Of a stretch of 64,000 bases of DNA, positions 51,826-62,489 are shown one piece after another. Under the pieces are notes generated by a model that saw only the letters and a list, made by a program, of their open reading frames with translations, made no database searches and had not been told where the DNA came from. The position numbers and the translations under genes are program-made. Origin of the DNA: Hippopus hippopus (taxonomy: Eukaryota; Mollusca; Bivalvia; Cardiida; Cardiidae). Position 1 is the stretch's first letter, and each line of letters opens with the position of its first letter. Location: assembly GCA_946811185.2 (NCBI GenBank), contig OX328103.1, positions 1,984,001-2,048,000 on the forward strand. The letters are read 5' to 3'.

Positions 51826-52158
51826 ATATGGGGTTTAGCATCACTGCAGTAATAGCATGGCAGACACTGCACCTTTCCATGCTTTCCTGGACGAGATCTC
51901 TTTTTACCAGTACTTTGCACAATAATTCTTCCCAAGCCACAATATCAGGTTGCTTTCCCAGTCACAACCATAGTCAAAACAACAATCAGTGGTGAGGAAG
52001 AAATGAATGAAGAGTAATGTTGTTAAATGCAGTTTCAACATTATCTCACTCATGTCATGGCAGCCAGTTCTCCTACCCATGCTTTCTTGGACTTTCTAAA
52101 ATTTACCAGTTCTTTGCACAGCATTTTTCTACTGGCTGCTTTCCCACATGATCACGGA
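51826..52158 (-). mobile_element. Two partial SINE bodies in tandem
   Basis: CCATGCTTTCCTGGAC (51878) and CCATGCTTTCTTGGAC (52078), each followed by TTACCAGT and TTTGCACA, correspond to the 3' half of the SINE at 27074. No tRNA head on either. Confidence 0.65.
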
Positions 52159-52159
52159 C

Positions 52160-52638
52160 AAATCTAAAACTCTGTCCTTGACCATAGATTTAAAATTCAA
52201 AAATATCTTTAATCTATCTAAATGATAATTTCATGTCATTAGTGGCCAAACTTTAACTGCACATCATGAGGAAGAAAGGCCAAGCTCCGCCCACAAAGCA
52301 TGAATATGCTAATTATAGATATGCAAGTCCATCCCCCATGTACTTGGTAACTTTCATACACTTCTCTGACATTTTAATTTCATGTCTTAATTTTTTTATC
52401 ATTAACACAGGGAGGAAAATGATATCTTTTTGACATATATACTTTATTCCCATGCTCCGTCTTCAAAAAAACTGGCCTCGATTCATTAGAAAATCATCCA
52501 CTGACAATAAATAATGCTTTGATTTTTCGCCTCATTTGAAAACTTATCTATGGTCTTATTATCTAATTTTGACAAGAAATTTTCAAAAACCATATGCCCA
52601 TGAGAACTTACTGATAGGCCAATTCAGGCTTCCCCTGC
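52160..52638. other. Repeat-poor stretch
   Basis: 52260-52345 holds POU-like ATATGCTAAT and ATATGCAAG within GCTCCGCCCACAAAGC; remainder AT-rich. Confidence 0.4.
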
Positions 52639-53096
52639 TTAAATTTCTTTACCATACAAATCCAAGTTTTAATGACCCTGAAAGAGAAGGCTTTGGAAAA
52701 CATTGTGGGAAAAGGAGAAAAAATTAGTAATATTTCTCCTTTTCAACTAATGTTTTAACTCTTTACCACACAGTCCCGACTTTTAAAGACCCTGAGAAAG
52801 AAGCCTATAGAAAACATTGTGGGAAAAGGAGAAAATGCTGGTAACCAGCATTTTCTGCTTTTCCCACAATATTTTCTACCCTATGAAAGTCAGAAAACAT
52901 CATATTAACAAGATTTAGTTTGTTGTCTAAAGATGCTTTGAATTTGGTACAGTCCAAAAATTTGACGTTTGGTAAAGAGTTAATCTATCTTTTCAAAGAC
53001 AAATCCCATCTTTGTGCCACAACTAATTTTTCATGTGCCAAAGTAAACGTTTTAATTTTGAAACCGCCTAAGATTTTGTTGTCCGGTAAAACTTAA
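52639..53096 (+). mobile_element. TTAA-MITE, forward, host of a nested copy
   Basis: A arm and diverged core to CTAATGTT, insert, then TCTATCTTTTCAAAGAC through the B arm to CCGGTAAAAC and TTAA. Confidence 0.82.
52755..52983 (+). mobile_element. TTAA-MITE, forward, nested, complete
   Basis: TTAA both sides; near-perfect core; inserted directly right of the host core. Confidence 0.9.
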
Positions 53097-53302
53097 CTCT
53101 CAACTAAATAACGACCCTGTCAAAGAAAGGTATTGAAACATTGTGAGAAAAAGAGAAAAAGCTGGTAACAGCATTTTCTCCTTTTTCCACCATGTTTTCT
53201 ACCCTTTCAGAGATAGAAATAAACATACGGACTATGTTTGATTTGTCATCTGCAAATACTTTCAGTTTGGTCAAGTCCACAACTTTGTTGTTGGGTAAAG
53301 AT
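53093..53302 (+). mobile_element. TTAA-MITE, forward, A arm shortened
   Basis: TTAACTCTCAACTAAATAACG start, shared with the previous copy; end GGGTAAAGATCG. Confidence 0.78.
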
Positions 53303-53960
53303 CGAATTCTTCATTCATTTTGCACAATTTTTGTTTTCGTCATATTTGTTCCGAAAAGAAAAGGATAAATATTATCAAGATTTTAAAGGCTAGGATATTA
53401 GGTACATTTAGAAACTTTCGGCTCTATATGATGGTTGTATGAAACAGTTCTAAAACTTAAGTTTAGAATTCTTTAGAGATAATCTAATTGTCCTAGCCAT
53501 TCTAATAAAGTAGAATTGCATGAAAATCTCTTTTTCTAAGTCTTCACAAACAAACACCTTTCAAAAGCAATTTGAAAAGGTACGACCTCTAAACAGTCTT
53601 AGAATATATCACAGTACCCTAGAGAAAAAAAATAGACTGGTTCGAGGTTATATTTTATTCAACATCATTTAATTTCCTCTCATTACAATAAACCAGTCAG
53701 GACCGTTTAGTAGCTGATACACAAAACAACATTAATAAAGCGCCCCTTTATTAAATTTCAAAAAGAAAAAAAATTTTCAGACATTTAACCCCGAGGTATC
53801 ATTATCATAACTAAGCTCATATATTATTTTGGAACCTTTGTTCGTGGGTTGATAAATACACCGAGTCCACGCCCAATCTAGTAGGTTCACACACTTAATA
53901 TGGCCAACGAGGAAACCTTATCTTCCATCCACCTTTTGTCTGAGCCCAGAAACAAATTTG
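53303..53960. other. Repeat-poor stretch
   Basis: 53790-53940 is balanced (CACCGAGTCCACGCCC); otherwise AT-rich without features. Confidence 0.4.
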
Positions 53961-54196
53961 TTGACTCTTTCACCAAACACCAAAATTTAAGACACATCCA
54001 AATTGAAAGCATTTTGCAGATGACAATTTAAAAGTGGCTAAAATGGGAGAATTTGTCTTTGATAGGGTAGAAAACATCTTGGAAAAAAAGGAGAAAATGC
54101 TGGTTACAAGCATTTTCTCCTTTTCCCAAAATGTTTTCAAAAGGCTTCTTCTTCCTCAGGGGGTGCTAAAACTGAGTATTATTTGTCAAAGGATTA
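53961..54196 (-). mobile_element. TTAA-MITE, reverse
   Basis: TTGACTCTTTCACCAAAC start; core with extra A run; ends GTCAAAGGATTAA. Confidence 0.85.
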
Positions 54197-54714
54197 AATT
54201 TGCTACGTTCCTAAATTTTGTGGGAAAATATAATTGTTGAAAGTTTTTTGAGAGACATATTTTATTGGTGTCAGTGGTGAGTGATAGCTTTGAGGGATTA
54301 AAGAAACCGGCGTATACAGACTCCATCGGCATAAATTTCAAGAAAAATTACAGTACTTCAAAACTTCGAAAACCCATTGTTGGACCTATGACACTAAATA
54401 CCGATGCTGAATTCGAAATTAAATCCCTCGTTTGGCTAAAAATAAAGAAACTCTACCTCGGAGGAATTTCTGCTGTAAGCCCTTCTACAGCATCTCCAAA
54501 ATATTATTAGTGTCAAATTAAATGCAAAGTTTTTTTTCATAGTAAAATTTTGATACTACTTGCTTTTATTGAAATAAAAAATATTTTTTTTTAATACAGG
54601 AATGATGTTGAATAACCATTTTATCATCATAATTATGTGCTCCTTTAATATTTTATTGAATATTTAAGGGCCTGATTCAGAGAGATAAGGGTACCCTAAG
54701 CCCCTATTGCATAA
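54197..54714. other. Repeat-free stretch
   Basis: An 81-codon frame at 54265-54510 on plus is free of repeat text but has no recognisable domain or splice context; I do not call it a gene. Confidence 0.4.
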
Positions 54715-54942
54715 TTAACCCCTTCTCATAGGACAAAATCATCGACTAATCCAAATTCAAAGCATTTGCAGATGACAAATTACAGTTGGCTCAAATGATG
54801 AAATACGACATTCAAAGGATAAAAAATATTGTGGAAAAAGGAGAAAATGCTGGCTACCTGAGCATTTTCTCCTTTTTCCACAACATTTTCAAAAGACTTT
54901 TTTATCAGGGTTGAAAAAAACATAGGATATTTCTGTAAAAGG
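54715..54942 (-). mobile_element. TTAA-MITE, reverse
   Basis: TTAACCCCTTCTC start; core tip GGCTACCTGAGC; A end decayed. Confidence 0.78.
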
Positions 54943-55142
54943 ACAAAATCATTACCTCCTGGAAAAAATTCTGAGCAACAACATGAAAAACATTCTTGTA
55001 AAACTTGGATAATCATCACAAATTAAGGTCTAATGCATAAAATATAGAACAAAACATTGAGCCAAAAGGAAATACTGATCATTATGGGCAATTTTTCCAT
55101 TTGCTACAATATTTTCAAAGCATGGTTTGAAGATGGTAATGT

Positions 55143-55375
55143 GTAAACTCTTTACCAAACGACAAAATTTTGCACAGACGTCCAAATTCAAAGCTGTTGT
55201 AGACGATAAATTAAATGTGCCTCAACTGATTGAACCGGACTCCAAAAGGGTAGAAAACACTGTGGAAAAAGAAGAAAAAGCTAGATTCCAGCATTTCCTC
55301 CTTTTTCCACCATGTTTTCAAAAGCCTTATTTCTTCAGGGTCGTTAAAGCTCAGAATCATGGAACAAAGCGTTAA
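55143..55375 (-). mobile_element. TTAA-MITE, reverse, complete
   Basis: TAAACTCTTTACCAAACG start; core tip AGATTCC; end AACAAAGCG then TTAA. Confidence 0.85.
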
Positions 55376-55639
55376 GCTGACATCCCCCTCAAATCCATTC
55401 TGAATCAATCACGTTTTTTTTATCTGATTGTTGTTACCACGGTTTTGTCTGATAATTATAATGTAATGGCCTCAATATTGCATTTTAAAGGGTACTTGCA
55501 GATAGAATCAGGCATTTAGTGATTTGGTGACAGGCATGGACAATAGGCCTTGTATTGAAAATGAATTCCATGTTTTCTTTGAATGTTGCCAGTTTTAGAA
55601 TGCAGGAATTTGAAAATGATGCATTTCAGGGTAACCTGC

Positions 55640-56150
55640 ATTTTGAATCAATTGTGGCTCTAAGATGGAAATTATGTTTGAAGGGTAGAAAACATTGTGG
55701 AGGAAAAAAAACAGAATGTTCTTCTTTTTCAAACATGAGTTAAAAAGCCTGCTTCCTCATCAATCTGCCAAGTCAAGGTAGCACAGTCGGTAGTGAACAG
55801 GATTTCAGAAAATGGGGGGGGGGTCGCTGGTTCGAATCTCCAGTTTGACCAATTTCTCTCCGAGGATTGACATTATAGTCATTGTGACAGGATTCATTCC
55901 TCTCTCACCGCCGATCATTGTTTCAAACATGATTATGAGGGAAAGCAACAAGTGACTTGGGAAGAACATTGCGCTAAGTACTGATAACTAAACATGGTGA
56001 AAGGAACTCCAGGACAGCATGGACAGGTGCACAGTGACAGTGGCGATATGACTGAAATATTGTTGAAAACGGTGTTAAATTAAACACTATACAAACAAAC
56101 TACAAAATCTCAGCATCATAACAGTACTGGATTGTTTCGTAAAGAGATAA
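55640..56150 (-). mobile_element. Diverged TTAA-MITE, reverse, interrupted by a SINE
   Basis: Left: GGGTAGAAAACATTGTGG to GCCTGCTTCCTCA. Right: GCATCATAACAGTACTGGAT to CGTAAAGAGATAA. The two halves meet as one A arm when the SINE is removed. Confidence 0.65.
55770..56108 (+). mobile_element. tRNA-headed SINE (V-SINE-like)
   Basis: A-box-like GTAGCACAGTCGG, B box GGTTCGAATCTCC, then GACAGGATTCATTCC, CCAGGACAGCATGGACAGG, GCGATATGACTGAAATATTG and GTGTTAAATTAAACAC with a CAAACAAAC tail. A G9 run sits in the head. Confidence 0.8.
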
Positions 56151-56377
56151 TACAGCTCATCCTAATGTTTTTGCACCTACGAAATCAACAAAGGGCCAAA
56201 AATACCTCACACTGCTATCAGTCAAGTTATCTAAAACTACAGAAACAATTAATAGCAGGGAGAAAAAGAAATTAAAATTTTTAAAAAGAAATATAACTTC
56301 AGAAGTGTTATCTGTAGTAGAAATTGGCACCACTGATTAGCGTTATCTCATCAAACCTAAGCTCCGACTCCGCCACC

Positions 56378-56532
56378 CTTAGCTCTTTACCACACAACAA
56401 AATGATGGTTTTTATTATACACAGGATAGTAAAAGATTGTCGGATACCAGCATTTTCTCTTTTTTCCACAATATTTTCAGAAGCATTTTCCTTGGGGTCA
56501 TTATAAACCGGGATTGTGTGGTAAAAGGTTAA
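56378..56532 (-). mobile_element. TTAA-MITE, reverse, internally deleted
   Basis: TTAGCTCTTTACCACAC start; most of the B arm and left core missing; ends GGTAAAAGG then TTAA. Confidence 0.75.
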
Positions 56533-56562
56533 CTAAACTATAAATGAAAATATTTCTGACAG

Positions 56563-56739
56563 GTAAAATTTGCAGCCGACAAATTACAATAATGATTTCT
56601 ATCTTTCGTAGGGTAGAAAACATTGTAAGAAAAGGTGAAAATACTGGTAACCAGCATTTTCTTATTCCACAATGTTTTAAGAAGTCCATTTAGTCTTTTT
56701 CAAGGTTGTTGAACCTCTGATTTGTGTGCTAAAGGTTAA
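56563..56739 (-). mobile_element. TTAA-MITE, reverse, B terminus lost
   Basis: Begins AATTTGCAGCCGACAAATTA; core changed; ends GCTAAAGG then TTAA. Confidence 0.75.
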
Positions 56740-56915
56740 GTAAAACAATCCTGCATTTTTCCGCCCCAGAAGGAGAAGCCGTTGAAAACATTGTAGGAAA
56801 AGGAAAAAATGTTGCTAATCAGCATTTCCTCCTTTTCTCAGTATGTCTTGTACTTTTTCAGAAACAAAATCTATCATTTGAACCACTTTTGATTTTTCAT
56901 CTATAAATGTTTTAA
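56740..56915 (+). mobile_element. TTAA-MITE, forward, B end truncated at a TTAA
   Basis: A terminus decayed; B arm to ATCTATAAATGTT, where the next copy begins. A weak B-like CAAGTCTAATTTTC follows that copy, so it may be another nest. Confidence 0.7.
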
Positions 56916-57135
56916 CTCTTTACCAAACAGCAAAATTCTAGACCTGTCCAAACTGAAAGCATTTGCAGACGATAAATACAATTTAGTGATGTGATGAAAT
57001 TTGCCTCTGAAAGAGAAGAAAACATTGTGGGAAAAGGAGAAAATGCTGGTACCAGCATTTTCTCCTTTTCCCACAATGTTTTCAAAAGGCTTCTTTCCCA
57101 GGGTCGTTAAATCAGGGATTGTTTGGTTAAGGGTT
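56912..57135 (-). mobile_element. TTAA-MITE, reverse, even-length core
   Basis: Tip GCTGGTACCAGC makes the core a 64-bp perfect palindrome without a central base; A end TTTGGTTAAGGG. Confidence 0.9.
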
Positions 57136-57244
57136 CATTACAAGTCTAATTTTCTTTTGCTATTTCAGAGTAAACTCCTAACCTGAAAAAGATCTGTGGC
57201 AGATTGCTTGCATTCTTGTTAATGAATTATCAAATGAATCAAAG

Positions 57245-57471
57245 TTAACTCCTGTGCCAAACGACACAATTTTAGACTTGTCCAAATTGAAAGCATTTGC
57301 AGACAGCAAACAGCAAGTGACTCAAATAGTGAAATTTGCCTTTTGAAGGATAGAAAACATTGGGAACAGAGGAAATACTGGTTACCAGCATTTTTCTTCT
57401 TTTCCAATGCTGTTTTCAAAAGCCTTTTTCAACAAGGTCGTTAAACTCAGAATTGTGACGTAAAAGGTTAT
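57245..57471 (-). mobile_element. TTAA-MITE, reverse
   Basis: TTAACTCCTGTGCC start; core with a 6-bp deletion (ACATTGGGAACAG); end ACGTAAAAGGTTA. Confidence 0.85.
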
Positions 57472-57539
57472 ATATATATATGATCAGCTTTGAAAGCAAA
57501 GCAAAAAGAGCTTTATAAGAATTATCAACAATTCTTTAT

Positions 57540-57665
57540 TGTAAATCATGCTCTTTAGAATTTTCTGAATTTCAAAGGATCATGTAACACAAATTCTGAC
57601 TGGCTAATCAACTTAGTTTAGCCAATCAGAATTTGTGTTACTTTCCAAATCAGGACAAGACTATG
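57540..57665. mobile_element. Hairpin element fragment (TTCACAAACC family)
   Basis: TAACACAAATTCTGACTGGC pairs with GCCAATCAGAATTTGTGTTA; the outer ends seen at 14952 are missing. Confidence 0.65.
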
Positions 57666-57865
57666 GCTGCTATTTTAAAAGGCTGTTGAATACCAACCCT
57701 GCTGGGTATCTTTACAAATAACAACTAAGGTTCAGTTTTGTATACAATATAAAAAGGAATGTTATGTTTTTATCTGTCTGCAACACTGTTTGATGTGGAG
57801 AGATATATTTCTGATAAGACTGACTGCCTCACACATCTAACTTTCAAACTCTCATCTTTTCATCT

Positions 57866-58053
57866 TAAAACTCTAAACCAGACGACAAAAATTTAGACTG
57901 GTCCAAACTGAAAGCAATTGTAGCTTAAACATGATGATGTCTGTCTTTAATAGGATAGACAACATTGTGGGAAATGTTTCCCCACAGTGTTTTCAAAAGC
58001 TTTCTCTCTCAGGGTTGTTAAAAGTTGGGATCACATTATGCTAAAGGGTCAAA
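57866..58053 (-). mobile_element. TTAA-MITE, reverse, contracted core
   Basis: Core tip replaced: TTGTGGGAAATGTTTCCCCACAG remains as a short hairpin. Confidence 0.75.
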
Positions 58054-58235
58054 CCGCTACCACACTAAAGAAATATAGACTGGTCCAAATTCAAAGCATT
58101 TACAAACAACAAATTAAATGTGGCTAAAATGATGGAATTTGTCCATGAAAGGGTAGAAAACATTGTGGAAAAATCACAAAATGATCGCCCAAGCCTTTCT
58201 TCCTCAGGATAGTTTAGTAATTTTTAGGGTTAAAA
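58049..58235 (-). mobile_element. TTAA-MITE, reverse, right core deleted
   Basis: Shares the GGGTCAAAC junction with the last; core reads ACATTGTGGAAAAATCAC then straight into the A arm. Confidence 0.75.
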
Positions 58236-58260
58236 ATTCTTCTTTGTTTCTTAAAATTTT

Positions 58261-58500
58261 GGGTCCTTGCCACGTGACTCAGCCGTAAAGTGTAGGGCTC
58301 TTTACCTGTAGGCCCCGGGTTTGAGCCTCACTGGATCCACTGGATTTTTTGTGGGAGTCTCTCCGTGGGGGCAAGACCCTTCAGAGCCCTAACCTAGTAC
58401 TGGTAAAACCCAGGAAATACATTTATATGTGAGCTGTTACCGTGATATGACTGAAATAATGTTGAAAGCAGCATTAAACACCATTCAATCAATCAGTCAA
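58261..58500 (+). mobile_element. tRNA-headed SINE, short form
   Basis: B-box-like GGGTTTGAGCCTC in the head, then CTGGTAAAACCCAGGAAA, CCGTGATATGACTGAAATAA, GCATTAAACACCAT and CAATCAATCAGTCAA. Flanks TTTCTTAAAATTTT and TTTCTTTAAAATTT look like a target duplication with one indel. Confidence 0.78.
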
Positions 58501-58960
58501 TTTCTTTAAAATTTCTACCAGTTGTACATCCAAAAGTGGCGAGTCATGAACAGGTTTTATCTATTGTACATAAAAAAACAATCATAGGACGAAAAACAGT
58601 GAGTCTTTTTCATTTTCTTTTTTCCCCAAAAATGAAAAAAGAAAATGGATACAAAAACTTGGGAAAGGCTAAATACTGCACAAGAGAGGTTAAATATACT
58701 AAAATCTTTGTTTTATTTGAATTACGAGTTTGCGTTTCAGGTGTCATCGAAATTGCATGATTTCAAAAATACGTAAACGTCTAGATGACAACGATAAGAG
58801 ATTATATGATTTTAATGAGCGATTTCAAAATGGGTACCTTGCATGCTCACTTATAATTATGAAAAGGAGACGGGGCGGGTTTAACAAACTGTTTTTTTTT
58901 TCTTTTTCTTTTTTTTGTATTATGGAGATATAATGTCAAAAAGTAGCATTTAACCTATAA
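58501..58960. other. Spacer
   Basis: AT-rich; T tracts near 58895. Two short frames here lack any family features. Confidence 0.35.
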
Positions 58961-58964
58961 TATA

Positions 58965-59070
58965 CCTTACACAAAGATAGGTACCTTTGCAGCCAGTATA
59001 GATCAAGATCAGGCTGCACAAAATGTGCAGTCTGATCTTGATCTATACTGACCGCTTTGTGTTTAGACAT
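58965..59070. mobile_element. MITE-3 copy
   Basis: AGTATAGATCAAGATCAGGC pairs over 20 bases with GTCTGATCTTGATCTATACT. Confidence 0.78.
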
Positions 59071-59109
59071 TTTACACAAGAGCAACCATGAAATTGCAAT
59101 TATTTTGGT

Positions 59110-59339
59110 CTAAACTCTTTACCACGCCACAAAATTTTAGACTGGTACAAATTGAAAGCATTTGCAGACAACAAAATAAAGGTAACTCAAGAACTAAAAT
59201 TTGTTTTGGGAAGGGTAGAAAACATTGTGGGAAAAGGAGAAAATACTGGTTACCAGCATTTTCTCCTTTTCCCACAATGTTTTCAAAAGGATTCTTTCTC
59301 AGGGTCATTAAAACTCGGGATTATAGGGTCGAGGGATTA
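59110..59339 (-). mobile_element. TTAA-MITE, reverse, complete
   Basis: TAAACTCTTTACCACGCC start; near-perfect core; end GGTCGAGGGATTA. Confidence 0.9.
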
Positions 59340-59444
59340 CAGATGATCCTTGTGTTACCTAGATTTAACTCTTAGAGCACTGAATAAACCTATAAGACAT
59401 TTTCATCCTAGAAATATGACCCAAGTTCAAGGTTGTTTTTGTCT

Positions 59445-59545
59445 ACAGTGTTTCAGCAAAGTGGACAGTGTAGATCAAAGATCAGGCTGCATGTTTTGTG
59501 CAGCCTGATCTTGATCTACACTAGCCGCAAAGCAAACTTTTGTCA
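59445..59545. mobile_element. MITE-3 copy
   Basis: AGTGTAGATCAAAGATCAGG pairs with GCCTGATCTTGATCTACACT; the right flank matches window bases 1-48. Confidence 0.75.
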
Positions 59546-59747
59546 TGAAAGGTACTTTCAAGGATAAGGATCTGGCCCAGCATTGAGCACCTTTCAAAAT
59601 AATTTTAATTATTATATAAGAAAAAAAAATATTACAAATTTACGACCCTGAAATTCAGTGTCAATAATATCTAATCTTGACCCAGAGGGAGGTTATCTTT
59701 ATGTAATTATTACAAAATATGAATTAAAAGAAAAATCCAAGGATTCC

Positions 59748-59812
59748 AATGCTTTCAAAAGCCTTCTTTCTTGGGGTTCGTTAAAACTCAGGATTATTCT
59801 GTAAGGAATTGA
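59748..59812 (-). repeat. TTAA-MITE A-arm fragment
   Basis: GCTTTCAAAAGCCTTCTTTC to TCTGTAAGGAATTGAA. Confidence 0.65.
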
Positions 59813-59921
59813 ATTTGCGTTTATTTATCATCACCACTGGTTGCACAAATGGGTGAGGCACTGATGCCCCTTGAAGACTGTTAGTTTTGTTACAGGAGGG
59901 TGGGGGTGGAGGGTAGCGCAA

Positions 59922-60140
59922 GATATAGGACGAAACCCATCTTAAGTTACACCCGGTTCTTTAACATGCTCTGTGTATAGCACTGTCACACTGGACCTTG
60001 GTTTAATGCCTCATCAAAGAGACTATTGGTAATTTTAGATGGCCAGCCATAACCAGGGGCTCAAACCAACACCCTCAAGTGAACCATGACTTGGTGTTTG
60101 TAACAAGTCCTACCCTCTCACCACCTGAGCTATGCAGGCT
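59922..60140 (-). mobile_element. Second SINE type (tRNA-headed, different 3' domain)
   Basis: Minus strand head has A box TAGCTCAGGTGG and B box GGTTTGAGCCC; the body has GAGGCATTAAACCAAGG and GAGCATGTTAAAGAACC instead of the V-type domain. Possible 7-bp flanks TATAGGA. Confidence 0.6.
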
Positions 60141-60328
60141 AGTATAGGATCAACAACAGGGTTTATGAATAGGATATGAAAGGCCTTTCTATAAATTCTC
60201 TTAACTTCACAGCATAAATCATGTGATAGGTTTCAGAAATGGTGATAAGCTTCACTGATAAGCCCTTGGTATCATGTACAGAGAAAAGCTGATAGCTGGA
60301 GCCCCCCCTTGACAATAAACAGAGGGGA

Positions 60329-60557
60329 TTAACTCTTTACCCAACGACAAAAAAATTGGACTGGTCCAAATTGAAAGCATTTGCAGGGGACAAATTACAT
60401 ACAGCTAAAATGATGATTTTTGTCTTTGATAGGGAAGAAAACATTGTTGGAAAAGGAGAAAATGCTGGTTACCAGCATTTTCTCCTTTTCCACACAATGG
60501 TTTCAAAAGCCTTCTCTCTCAGGGTTGTTAAAGCTGGAGTGTGTGTGGTAAAGGATT
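60329..60557 (-). mobile_element. TTAA-MITE, reverse, complete
   Basis: TTAACTCTTTACCCAACG start; core with TTGTTGG; end GTGGTAAAGGATTC. Confidence 0.9.
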
Positions 60558-60724
60558 CTACTTGCTAACAGGGCTGAATCTAATATATTTCCCTTTCCAT
60601 CAAGGACTAAAGTTAAATCACTGCAGGAAAAGTATAGCGAACAAAATAAGGCAGAGAAGCAAGTTTCAGGAATAATTCAATGTAAAGTTATTAGGTCATG
60701 GCTTATTGTGATAATTTTATTAAA

Positions 60725-60742
60725 CCCGCCCCCCCCCCCCCC
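60725..60742 (+). repeat. C-rich homopolymer
   Basis: CCCG followed by C14; joins a cut TTAA-MITE half copy. Confidence 0.85.
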
Positions 60743-60743
60743 A

Positions 60744-60810
60744 ACAACGTTTTCAAAAGCCCTCTTCCTCAGGGTCCTTAAAACAAAAGACTGTTAAGTA
60801 AAGGGTTTCC
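60744..60810 (-). repeat. TTAA-MITE A-arm fragment
   Basis: AACGTTTTCAAAAGCCCTC to AAGTAAAGGG. Confidence 0.7.
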
Positions 60811-60839
60811 ATGATAATAATCATAGATTCTTCAGAAAA

Positions 60840-61648
60840 GGGTCAGATCTGTTAGAAGCTGAGATTTTTGACAAATTATAATGTAAGTTTTAACAGAGAT
60901 CTAAATTGGACCCAGTTGGAAGCACATGTTGCCAAGCTCTATGGTGCCACAGAATGGTTTCTATGCATGTTTTTTATGGGTTCTCTTTTTTTTCACCATG
61001 ATTTTTGTTTTTTACCTCTTTCAATCCTAAAATTAACTCCTTACCAGATAGTAGATCTCCAAGAAGCTGAGATTTTTGACAAATTATAATGTAAGTTTTA
61101 ACAGAGATCTAAACTGGGCCCAGTTGGAAAATACATTTTGGCAAGCGCTATGGTGCCACAGAGTGGTTTCCATGCATGTTCTTTATGGTTTCTTCTCATT
61201 TCTTTTTCACCATGATTATTCACCTCTTCCAATGATAAAATTAACTCCTTACAAGCGGGCAGATCTGTTAGGAAGCTGAGATTTTTGACAAATTGTAATG
61301 GAAGTTCTGAAAGAGATCTAAATTGGACCCACTTGGAAGCACATATTGCCAAGCACTATGATGCCACAGAATGCATGGCTTCCTTGTATGATTTCTATGG
61401 TATCTTTTTTTTTCACCATGATTTTTTTACCTATTTTAATGATAAAATTTACTCCTCATTGGGCAGCAGATCTGTTAGAAAGCTGAGATTTTTGTCAAAT
61501 TGTAATGTAAGTTTTAATAGCAATCTAAATTGGACACAGTTGGAAAGCACATGTAGCCAAGCACCATGATGCCACAGAATGGTTTCTATGCATGTATTTA
61601 ATGGTTTCTCTTTTTTTTCACCACATTTTTTATATCTTTTATTAGTAA
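60840..61648 (+). repeat. Satellite, four units of about 208 bp
   Basis: GAGATTTTTGAC recurs at 60861, 61069, 61278 and (as GAGATTTTTGTC) 61485: spacing 208, 209, 207. Each unit has TAACAGAGATCTAAATTGG, GGTGCCACAGA, a TTTTTCACCATGATT tract and AAATTAACTCCTTACC. Unit length is not a multiple of three. Confidence 0.9.
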
Positions 61649-61829
61649 ATTTACCCCTTTATAACAAAATCCAAAGTTTAAACAACCCTGAGGAAGAAAG
61701 CTCCTGGAAACATTGTAGGAAAAGGAGAAAATGCTGGTAATCAACATTTTCTCCTTTACCCACAATGTTGCCAAAAGTCTTCTTTCTTCAGGGTTGATAA
61801 AACTCAGGATTGCTTTGTAAAGGGTGAAA
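61649..61829. mobile_element. TTAA-MITE of A-core-A form
   Basis: Left TTACCCCTTTATAACAAAAT and CAACCCTGAGGAAGAAAG; right CTTCTTTCTTCAGGGTTG and TTTGTAAAGGGTGAA: mirror images. Confidence 0.82.
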
Positions 61830-62269
61830 AGACCTGGCTGTGAGGGAGGGAGAATTCTTGAATGGAAGACTTATTTTTTTATGACATGGCCTTGAGCATT
61901 GCTAAAAGGTGAACCGTTTCCGAGAGAAAAAGGGGGAATTCTATATTAATTGGAAATGTCATAATTTAATTTGTAGTATCCTTTATATTAGTGCGATCAA
62001 ATTGATACTTCCCTCATTCATAGCTACAATTACCTCTTTCATCTTGAATTAATTTTTGTCCGTGAGAAAATGGCAAATGAAGAGAAACTTTAGACCAAAA
62101 TGAGAGTTTGATCTGAGAGGAAAAATATAAAGAGAGTATTTTGGTTGTGTCTAATATCATGGTGACTAAATTGTTGTAGTGTACTTTTTCTCTGTTTTCT
62201 TTTTTGTAGCTGTAATTGTGACTTTACTTACTTTATTATAATTTCTCCAACTTGCATTAAAATTAACAA
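61830..62269. other. Repeat-poor stretch
   Basis: 61930-62060 is AT-rich but complex (GTGCGATCAAATTGATAC, a hairpin). No feature assigned. Confidence 0.35.
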
Positions 62270-62489
62270 TTAACTCCTCACCAGACAACAAAATTGTAGA
62301 CTTGTCCAAATTGAAAGTGCTTGCAGATGACAATTTGAATGTGGCTCAAATTGCCTTTGATAGGGATGAAAAAATTGTGGGAAAAGGAGAAAATGCTGGT
62401 AACCAGCATTTTCTCCTTTTCCCACAATTTTTTCACCAGGATTCTTTATTAGGGTCATAAAAACTTGGGATTGTGTGGTAAAGGGTTAT
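62270..62489 (-). mobile_element. TTAA-MITE, reverse
   Basis: TTAACTCCTCACCAGAC start; core near-perfect; A end GGTAAAGGGTTAT joins the next copy. Confidence 0.88.

Noticed and set aside
60868..61569. Repeated frames of the form NVSFNRDLNWTQLE as a coding tandem repeat
   Set aside because: Unit length is 207-209 bp, not a multiple of three, so frames shift between units, and frames end within each unit.
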